A DNA stretch of 20,563 bases from JBFGCA01 sp041567315 (lineage in GTDB: Bacteria > Acidobacteriota > Thermoanaerobaculia > Multivoradales > JAHEKO01): NCBI GenBank assembly GCA_041567315.1, contig JBFGCA010000088.1, positions 1-20,563 of the forward strand. The letters run 5' to 3'. Shown here in pieces: positions 15,158-20,563 of the stretch (its first letter is position 1; every line of letters starts with the position of its first letter). The position numbers were made by a program, and so were the translations under genes. Below the pieces are notes generated by a model, which was given only the letters and a program-made list of their open reading frames with translations, was not told the origin of the DNA and did not search any database.

Positions 15158-17440
15158 CTAGAAAAAGCTGTAGCCGATCGTCGCGGTCACCCGCATCGGG
15201 TCCCCGTACGATCCCGTGAGCACTCCCAGCGTCGGGAGGTTGTAGCCGTTGGTCAGGTACTCCTCGTCGGTGAGGTTCTTGCCGTTGATGTTGAACCGCC
15301 ACTTGCCATCGCCCGACAGCCAGCCGATCCAGGCGTTGAGCAGGTCGTACGAAGGCTGCACGATCGGATCCACGCCGTCGCCCTCGTTGGTCAGCTCCGA
15401 GTCGTCGCGGTAGGCGTAGCCGATGCTGCCGGAGACCAGGCCGCCCCAGGCCGAGAAGTTGAAGTTCAGGTTCAGCGCGCCGGTGAGCTCGGGCGCGTTG
15501 GTGATCACCTGGGTGTCGGCGAAGCCGTTGTTGTTGAAGTCCAGGAACTCCTCGCTCGAATCCAGGTAGCTCAGGTTGCCCGACAGCCCGAGCCAGGTCG
15601 CGGTGGGGGACTTCCAGTCCCACTCCACCTCGAGGCCGTTGAGGGTCGCGTCGCCGGCGTTCAGGAAGTTGCCGAAGAAGGTGTCGTCCTGGCCGTCGCC
15701 GTCGGCGTCCAAGGAGGTGAAGGTCGAGACCTGGACGTCGGTGTAGTCGCCCGTGAAGAGGGCGGCGTTGAGGATCAGGCTGTCGTTCGCCAGCAGCGAC
15801 TTGACGCCCACCTCGGCGACCGTCAAGGCCTCGTCGTCGAACGGCAGGTCCGACCCCGGGCTCAGGATTACGTTGGCCCGCACGTTGTAGCCGCCACTCT
15901 TGAAGCCGCGGCTCAAGGAGATGTAGCCCATCACGTCTTCGTTGAATTGATAGTCAAGGCCCAGCTTGGGCGCGACCGACGAGAAGGTCTTGGTGTCCTG
16001 GAAGTCGGCTGCCACGCCGCCGGGGACTATGTTGAGCGTATTGAAGGCGCGTCCCGTCTTGTCCTCCTCGGTCATGCGGAGACCGAAGTTGAAGGTCGCC
16101 TTGTCGTTGATGGCGTAGCTGCCATCGGCGAAGACCGCCAGGGATTCAGTGGTCGTGTCCCCGTCGGTGACCCCGTTGACGGCCCCACCGACGAAGGCGA
16201 ACGGCACGTTACCGCCGGCGTAGCCGTCGAAGTAGTAGAAACCCAGCACGCCGTTCAGCTTCAGACCGCCGGTATAGATGAACTGGAACTCCTGCGAGTC
16301 CTGGTCGTCGAAGTAGTCCGTCCGGGTGTCGGCGATCACTGCCGGTGTGGTGTCGAAATCGATGTTGTTCTTGGTGTCGGACTCGCGGTGGGCGGTGATC
16401 GACTTGAACTGCCAGTCGTCGTTGATGTCCCAGACGATGGTCAGGCTGTAGCCCTCGGAGGTGGTGCCGTTGGCGGGGTCGATGCCGCCCTCGGTATCGA
16501 AGAGGCCCGGCAGCGGATCACAGGTGATGCCGAACAGCGGGCAGAAGAAGTTGGGCGCCAGCCGGGCGTAGCCCTTGGGCTCGGCGTTGTCTTCGGTGCG
16601 GTCGTAGCGCAGCTTGGCGGTGACGTCCTCGGAGGGCAGGAAGTCGAGGCCGGCGCGGAAGGCGGTGGTGTCCTTGTCCGAGTTGTCGCGCCCGGTGAAC
16701 AGGTTGGTGCCGTAGCCATCGCGCTGCAGCGAGGCGACGGCCAGCTTGCCGCGCAGCTTGCCCTCGACGATCGGGCCGCCGATCGAGAACTTGACGTCCT
16801 GGTTGCTGTAGTCGCCGCCGGTCAACGAGATGCTCCCACGCGGGGTATCCGTCAGCTCGCGGCTGACGTACTTGATGGCGCCGCCGATGGTGTTCTTGCC
16901 GTAGAGCGTGCCCTGGGGGCCGCGCAGCACCTCGATCCGCTCGACGTCGAAGACGTCCAGTAGGGCGCCCTGCGGGCGGGCGATGTAGACGTCGTCCAGA
17001 TACAGGCCGACGCCGGGATCGACGCCCCACAGCGGGTCGGCCTGGCCGACGCCGCGCATGAAAGCAGTGAGCGTCGTCGACTGGTTGCGGCCCGGGTAGA
17101 TCGACAGATTGGGGACGCTGGCCTGGATCTCGGAGATGTCCGCCGCCGCCTGATCCTCGAGGATCTCGCCGGTGACCACGGTCACCGCCACCGGCACCTC
17201 CTGGACGTTCTCCTCGCGCTTGCGCGCGGTGACGGTGATGACGTCGCCGATCTTGGGCTTCGGTTGGACCTCTTCGCCCTCCTCCGCGGCCTCCTGCTCG
17301 GCCTCGGGGGTCTCCTCGGCGGTCTCCTGAGCCACCACAGGGGCGGCGGTCACGACCAGGGCGCCAGCCAGGACCAGCACGAAGACTCGCGCCGCCGCCA
17401 GGCTTCCGGCCAGCCATAACTTACTGCTACGTCTCATCAT
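15158..17440 (-). CDS. TonB-dependent outer-membrane receptor
   Basis: Outer-membrane active importer of 760 residues. A basic N-terminus and hydrophobic core (1-38, ending APVVAQ|E) form a signal peptide. Residues 39-62 are a Glu-rich spacer, followed by a TonB-box-like DVITVTA (66-72). The plug spans about 79-200 with ERIEVLRGPQGTLYGKNTIGG (168-188). The barrel runs to the C-terminus, which ends in ...YSFF, the terminal aromatic expected for barrel assembly. An extracellular loop holds DADGDGQDD (about 15680-15710), a calcium-loop-like Asp cluster. The plug and barrel features resemble receptors for hydrophobic or organic substrates common in sphingomonads rather than obvious siderophore receptors, but the ligand is unknown. 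ATG 17440 overlaps the tetR stop as ATGA, with GGAGGAG just upstream; a second ATG at 17437 is also possible. Confidence 0.95.
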   Translation of the reverse strand: MMRRSSKLWLAGSLAAARVFVLVLAGALVVTAAPVVAQETAEETPEAEQEAAEEGEEVQPKPKIGDVITVTARKREENVQEVPVAVTVVTGEILEDQAAADISEIQASVPNLSIYPGRNQSTTLTAFMRGVGQADPLWGVDPGVGLYLDDVYIARPQGALLDVFDVERIEVLRGPQGTLYGKNTIGGAIKYVSRELTDTPRGSISLTGGDYSNQDVKFSIGGPIVEGKLRGKLAVASLQRDGYGTNLFTGRDNSDKDTTAFRAGLDFLPSEDVTAKLRYDRTEDNAEPKGYARLAPNFFCPLFGITCDPLPGLFDTEGGIDPANGTTSEGYSLTIVWDINDDWQFKSITAHRESDTKNNIDFDTTPAVIADTRTDYFDDQDSQEFQFIYTGGLKLNGVLGFYYFDGYAGGNVPFAFVGGAVNGVTDGDTTTESLAVFADGSYAINDKATFNFGLRMTEEDKTGRAFNTLNIVPGGVAADFQDTKTFSSVAPKLGLDYQFNEDVMGYISLSRGFKSGGYNVRANVILSPGSDLPFDDEALTVAEVGVKSLLANDSLILNAALFTGDYTDVQVSTFTSLDADGDGQDDTFFGNFLNAGDATLNGLEVEWDWKSPTATWLGLSGNLSYLDSSEEFLDFNNNGFADTQVITNAPELTGALNLNFNFSAWGGLVSGSIGYAYRDDSELTNEGDGVDPIVQPSYDLLNAWIGWLSGDGKWRFNINGKNLTDEEYLTNGYNLPTLGVLTGSYGDPMRVTATIGYSFF

Positions 17441-18123
17441 GACTCCTCCTCTCGAGCCGGACCGGGCGGGCCGACAAGGTTGCCGAGTTTGGAAGGGTCG
17501 GGCCTGGGCAGCAGCCCGAGTCGCAAAAGGCGGATGAACTCCCTCACCGCCTTGTCGGGGCTCATCCCGAAGTGGGTGGGCACCCCGAAGCACTTCTCCA
17601 CCGTGTAGAAATAGAACAGCCAGCGGGTGGCGACCATCACCGCCACCATCGGATCGACGTCGCCGAACTCACCGGCCTGCCGGCGCTCGCGGAAGGGCTC
17701 GCCGTAGACCGCCTCGAAGCGCCCCGCCATCCCCTCGTAGAACGAGCGGATGTGCTGGCCGCTGAACTCGATGACGTCGACGTAGATGAGCAGGATGTAG
17801 GGCGCGAAGCGGTCCACGACCTGCTCGATGGCGCCGGCCATCTCCTCGAGATCGGCGGGGAAATCGGCGCGCGCGAAGATCTGGTTGAGCGGCAGCTCGG
17901 GGTCCAGCACCTTCTCCCAGTAGTCGTCGATCAGCCGCTGGAAGAGCTCCTCCTTGCCCGAGAAGTGGTGGTAGAGGTTGCCCACCGACAGCCCCGAGCG
18001 GCCGGCGATCTGCCGCATCGAGGTGGCCCCGAAGCCCTGGCTCGAGAACAGCTCCAGCGCCGCCTCGAGGGCCCGCGCCACCGAGACCTCCGATCTGCTC
18101 GCTTCCCTCTGGGCCGTCGCCAC
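17437..18123 (-). CDS. TetR/AcrR-family transcriptional regulator
   Basis: DNA-binding repressor of 228 residues. The N-terminal helix-turn-helix spans about 13-60 with TSMRQIAGRSGLSVGNLYHHF (35-55) and KEELF following. The C-terminal two-thirds is an all-helical ligand and dimer domain, with an unusually aromatic stretch WLFYFYTVEKCFG (168-180) that could line a hydrophobic ligand pocket. GTG 18123 was chosen because GGGAG lies 7 nt upstream and because longer frames would place the promoter and operator inside the coding region. It overlaps the TonB-receptor gene by 4 nt (ATGA), so the regulator is the first gene of the train and probably represses itself and the genes behind it until a pathway compound binds. 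The C-terminal tail (GPPGPAREEES) looks disordered. Confidence 0.93.
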   Translation of the reverse strand: MATAQREASRSEVSVARALEAALELFSSQGFGATSMRQIAGRSGLSVGNLYHHFSGKEELFQRLIDDYWEKVLDPELPLNQIFARADFPADLEEMAGAIEQVVDRFAPYILLIYVDVIEFSGQHIRSFYEGMAGRFEAVYGEPFRERRQAGEFGDVDPMVAVMVATRWLFYFYTVEKCFGVPTHFGMSPDKAVREFIRLLRLGLLPRPDPSKLGNLVGPPGPAREEES

Positions 18124-18153
18124 CCGCGGACTCCCTGCCGACTCGCCAACAAA

Positions 18154-18169
18154 CCGAACGTTCGTTCGG
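18154..18169. promoter_or_regulatory. Probable TetR-type operator
   Basis: CCGAACG-TT-CGTTCGG is a perfect 7-2-7 inverted repeat of 16 bp. It lies one base past the -10 hexamer of the promoter at 18171-18200 and covers the expected transcription start. GAACGTTC-type palindromes are common operators of TetR/AcrR regulators. A bound dimer would block RNA polymerase, so autoregulation of the tetR operon is the natural reading. Distance to the tetR GTG is about 30 nt. Confidence 0.82.
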
Positions 18170-18170
18170 G

Positions 18171-18200
18171 ATTCTAGGAGACGCCCGGCGACGCTGTCAA
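18171..18200 (-). promoter_or_regulatory. Sigma70-like promoter of the tetR operon
   Basis: On the minus strand, TTGACA (18200-18195) is followed after 18 nt by TAGAAT (18176-18171). This is a full consensus -35 and a 5/6 -10, a rare match in this GC-rich DNA. Start of transcription is expected near 18164, inside the operator. It drives tetR and, by gene spacing, probably the genes down to the symporter gene. Confidence 0.8.
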
Positions 18201-18211
18201 GCGCCCGGTGA

Positions 18212-18249
18212 GGCCAGGTACGAATGCCCCCCGGCATTTGTACCTGGCC
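18212..18249. repeat. 17-bp stem hairpin (terminator-like or REP-like) after pullulanase gene
   Basis: GGCCAGGTACGAATGCC (18212-18228) pairs with GGCATTTGTACCTGGCC (18233-18249) around a CCCC loop; the only non-Watson-Crick position is one G-T pair. It begins 6 nt after the pullulanase stop on the minus strand and ends 11 nt before the tetR -35 box. No T-run follows, so it is not a standard intrinsic terminator; a dispersed palindromic repeat that ends or protects the pullulanase mRNA is an alternative. Confidence 0.65.
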
Positions 18250-18255
18250 CCCGAC

Positions 18256-20563
18256 TCAGCCGCTCAGGGTCTCGAGCACCAGCCCGGCGAGCTGGATCAG
18301 ATGCTCGCCCTGGGCCTCGCTCAAGATGCCGGCGGCCATGAAGGCCTGGACCTGGTTGACGAAGGCCCCGATCCGGTTGGCGGTGGCGTTGGTCTGACCC
18401 TTGAGGAAGCTCTTGATGGCGTTCTCGAGCTTTGATTGGAGGGCGTTTCCCTGCCCGCCGCTGAGGGTGCCGTCGTCGATCAGCTCCTGGACCTCGGCGA
18501 TCAGCAGCTCGAGCTGCTCGTCGACCGCCCGCTTGACCAGGAAGACCGCGGTGGTGCGGGCCGGCACCCCGAAGCCGCCGGTGGCGGCGTCGAAGGCCGA
18601 CGCCTTCACCACCGGGTCGGTCGAGGCCGCCAGCACCGGGTGCAGCCGCACGTCGCGCCCGGCGACGTCGGCGATCACGAACTCGACCGGCTCGTCACGG
18701 GCGTTGAACAGGTTGACGATCCCCTCGTTGGCGAAATCGAACGCCCCTTCGTCGTCGGCGAGGGTCATGACGATCAGCCCCGGGACCTGCCCCGGACCGG
18801 TGTTGTGGAACGCCACCCGCTGGTGGACCTCGGCGGCCTCGCGCAGCCGGAACAGAGCGGAGCCGCGGCGGATCTGGAGCATCTCGCGGAAATGGTCGTG
18901 GGCGCGCGCCAGCTCGGCGGCGCCGGGGGCCAGCGCCGGATCGGCCAGCAGCGGCTGCATGATCGGCCATTTGTCCTGGTTCTTCTCCGCCGTCGGCAGA
19001 CCGTGGCCCCAGTTGGTGCTCGCCAGCGTCCAGTCGAGCTGGTTGAACCAGTCCCCCGAATTGAAGCTGTCGCGATCCATCGACTTGGAGCGCAGGATCT
19101 CCTGGCCGGCGTGGAAGAACGGGATGCCCTGGCCGAGCATCACGATCGAGTTGCCCAGATTCTGGATCCGCACCCGGTCGGCCATCGCCGTCGCCTGCGG
19201 CGCCTTGAGCTGGGTGGTGTCGAACAGGGTCTCGTTGTCGTGGGCGGCGACGTACTTGATGTTCTCCTGGGGATCGCCGGTGTAGCCGGCCGCCTGGCCG
19301 AAGTAGTCGACCTGGTCGGCGCGCACCAGATTGCCGGCGGCGTCGACGAGCATGAAATCGGCGAGGTCGCCGGCCAGACCGATGCGGATCCAGTCCGAGA
19401 CGTGGAGCAGCTCGGCGGTCTGGTCGCCCTGGCCGTTCTCCCAGGCGCTCTGGTCGTAGCCCAGCCCGTTGATGAAGCCCTGCTCGCGGACGTCGCTGAA
19501 CGGGTTGCCGCCGCGGACGCCGTCGCGCAGCCGGTCGCTAAAGGTGCCGACGCCGGTGCCCGCCATGTTGGCCTGGGTGGCCTGCTCGAAGCGGGCGTCG
19601 TTGGCCACCTCGCCGAAGTTCCAGCCTTCGCCGTAGACGTAGATCGCCGAGCCGTCGACCCCGTCGGCGCCGAGCGTCAGCGCGTCCAGCGCCTGGCGGA
19701 TCGCCAGCATCGTCGACTTGGGATGGTGGCCCATCAGATCGAAGCGGAAGCCGTCCACCTTGTAATCGCGGGCCCAGGTGAGAAGCGAGTCGATCATCAG
19801 CTTCTCCATCATGGCGTGCTCGCTGGCAGTGTTGGGGCAGCACGAGCTGGTCTCGATGGCGCCCGTCGCGCTCAGCCGGTGGTAGTAGCCGGGAACGATG
19901 CGATCGAGCACCGACTTGGGGTTCTGCCCGGCGGCGTTGGTGTGGTTGTAGACCACGTCCATCACCACCCTGAGCCCGGCCTGGTTCAAGGCCTGGACCA
20001 TCTGCCGGAACTCGAGGATGCGGGCGGCCCCGTCGGGGTCGGTGGCGTAGCTGCCCTCGGGCACCGTGTAGTGCCAGGGGTCGTAGCCCCAGTTGAAGCC
20101 GTCCTGGTCCTTGATCGCCCCGATCAGCGCCTGCTGCTGGTCCGAGTCCGGCGGGTAGCCGGCGAGCACCGCCGGGTCCACCGTCAGTTGGTCGGCGCGC
20201 CGCTCGGGGATGGTGGCGACGTCGAAGCTGGGCAGCAGATGGACGTGGGTCAGGCCGGCGTCCGCCAGCGCCGCCAGGTGGGCCATGCCGTCGGAGCCGC
20301 CGGCGCCGAAGGCGGCGAAGGTGCCGCGCAGCGCCTCGGGCACGGTGCCGTCGGCGATCGAGAAGTCGCGCACGTGCAGCTCGTAGAGCACGACGTCCTC
20401 GGGAGCGGCGAGCGGCGGCTTGGCCACCGTCTCCCAGCCGGCCGGCCGCGTGCCGGGCGCGGCGAGGTCGACCAGCAGGCTGCGGGCGCTGTCCGCCGAC
20501 AGGCCGAGCGAGTAGGGATCGGTCACCAGGTTGTGCTCCACCTGGCCGGTCGACGGGACGTAG
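18256..20563 (-). CDS. pulA: Type I pullulanase / alpha-1,6-glucosidase (GH13), 5' end outside window
   Basis: Starch-debranching enzyme; 768 residues are visible and the N-terminus (expected carbohydrate-binding modules) lies past base 20563. The frame is open to the edge (YVPSTGQVEHNLVTDPYSLG), so the ATG at 20541 is internal. GH13 regions are intact: DVVYNHT; GFRFDLMG with nucleophile Asp (19738-19740); GEGW with acid/base Glu (19627-19629); AAHDNETLFD with the transition-state HD. FNWGYDPWHY and the CCPNTASEHAMM segment are typical of the pullulanase subgroup. After the C-terminal beta domain, the last 82 residues (18256-18504) form an extra helical module with two tandem similar copies (LIAEVQELIDDGTLSGGQG and FVNQVQAFMAAGILSEAQG), like small C-terminal domains of secreted proteins. 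Followed by the hairpin at 18212-18249. No other starch gene is in view. Confidence 0.93.
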   Translation of the reverse strand, partial: YVPSTGQVEHNLVTDPYSLGLSADSARSLLVDLAAPGTRPAGWETVAKPPLAAPEDVVLYELHVRDFSIADGTVPEALRGTFAAFGAGGSDGMAHLAALADAGLTHVHLLPSFDVATIPERRADQLTVDPAVLAGYPPDSDQQQALIGAIKDQDGFNWGYDPWHYTVPEGSYATDPDGAARILEFRQMVQALNQAGLRVVMDVVYNHTNAAGQNPKSVLDRIVPGYYHRLSATGAIETSSCCPNTASEHAMMEKLMIDSLLTWARDYKVDGFRFDLMGHHPKSTMLAIRQALDALTLGADGVDGSAIYVYGEGWNFGEVANDARFEQATQANMAGTGVGTFSDRLRDGVRGGNPFSDVREQGFINGLGYDQSAWENGQGDQTAELLHVSDWIRIGLAGDLADFMLVDAAGNLVRADQVDYFGQAAGYTGDPQENIKYVAAHDNETLFDTTQLKAPQATAMADRVRIQNLGNSIVMLGQGIPFFHAGQEILRSKSMDRDSFNSGDWFNQLDWTLASTNWGHGLPTAEKNQDKWPIMQPLLADPALAPGAAELARAHDHFREMLQIRRGSALFRLREAAEVHQRVAFHNTGPGQVPGLIVMTLADDEGAFDFANEGIVNLFNARDEPVEFVIADVAGRDVRLHPVLAASTDPVVKASAFDAATGGFGVPARTTAVFLVKRAVDEQLELLIAEVQELIDDGTLSGGQGNALQSKLENAIKSFLKGQTNATANRIGAFVNQVQAFMAAGILSEAQGEHLIQLAGLVLETLSG

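Overview
The window is GC-rich, gene-dense DNA from a Gram-negative bacterium: it has a TonB-dependent outer-membrane receptor, Sec-type signal peptides, GTG and TTG starts and long spurious antisense frames. The mix of a TonB receptor, a secreted-type pullulanase with a helical C-terminal add-on and a Had-type alcohol dehydrogenase would fit Acidobacteriota or a similar heterotroph. That placement is inference; no rRNA or marker gene is present. I saw no tRNA, CRISPR array or intact transposase.

Left part (1-6000): this is a patchwork of single genes. In order they are the 5' part of a zinc alcohol dehydrogenase resembling 6-hydroxycyclohexenecarbonyl-CoA dehydrogenase (minus), a five-knuckle zinc-ribbon protein (plus), a 73-residue hypothetical protein (minus), an MFS transporter (minus), the wreck of a sensor histidine kinase (plus), a GT-C-like polytopic membrane protein (plus) and a DUF1328/YtjA-type mini membrane protein (plus). 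A 169-bp near-palindromic element with CTAG ends and a possible TGC target duplication sits inside the kinase remnant.

Central part (6101-18200): this is one minus-strand gene train of ten genes, with overlaps or gaps of 0-29 nt at every junction except one of 88 nt. The order is TetR regulator, TonB-dependent receptor, FabG-like SDR, KASIII-like condensing-enzyme homologue, exported alpha/beta hydrolase, AMP-forming acyl-CoA ligase, cytoplasmic alpha/beta hydrolase, SCP2-type thiolase, second cytoplasmic alpha/beta hydrolase, Na+/solute symporter. A strong sigma70-like promoter (TTGACA, 18 nt, TAGAAT) precedes tetR, and a perfect 16-bp inverted repeat covers its expected start site. The regulator therefore probably controls its own operon. 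The likely logic is outer-membrane uptake, ester or lactone hydrolysis, inner-membrane uptake, CoA activation, oxidation of a hydroxyl and thiolytic cleavage. The substrate cannot be read from sequence. The KASIII-like protein keeps the nucleophilic Cys but appears to lack the family His and Asn, which makes its role the main puzzle.

Right part (18256-20563): the 3' portion of a type I pullulanase (GH13) runs off the window edge. It ends in two tandem copies of a small helical motif. A 17-bp stem hairpin separates it from the tetR promoter.
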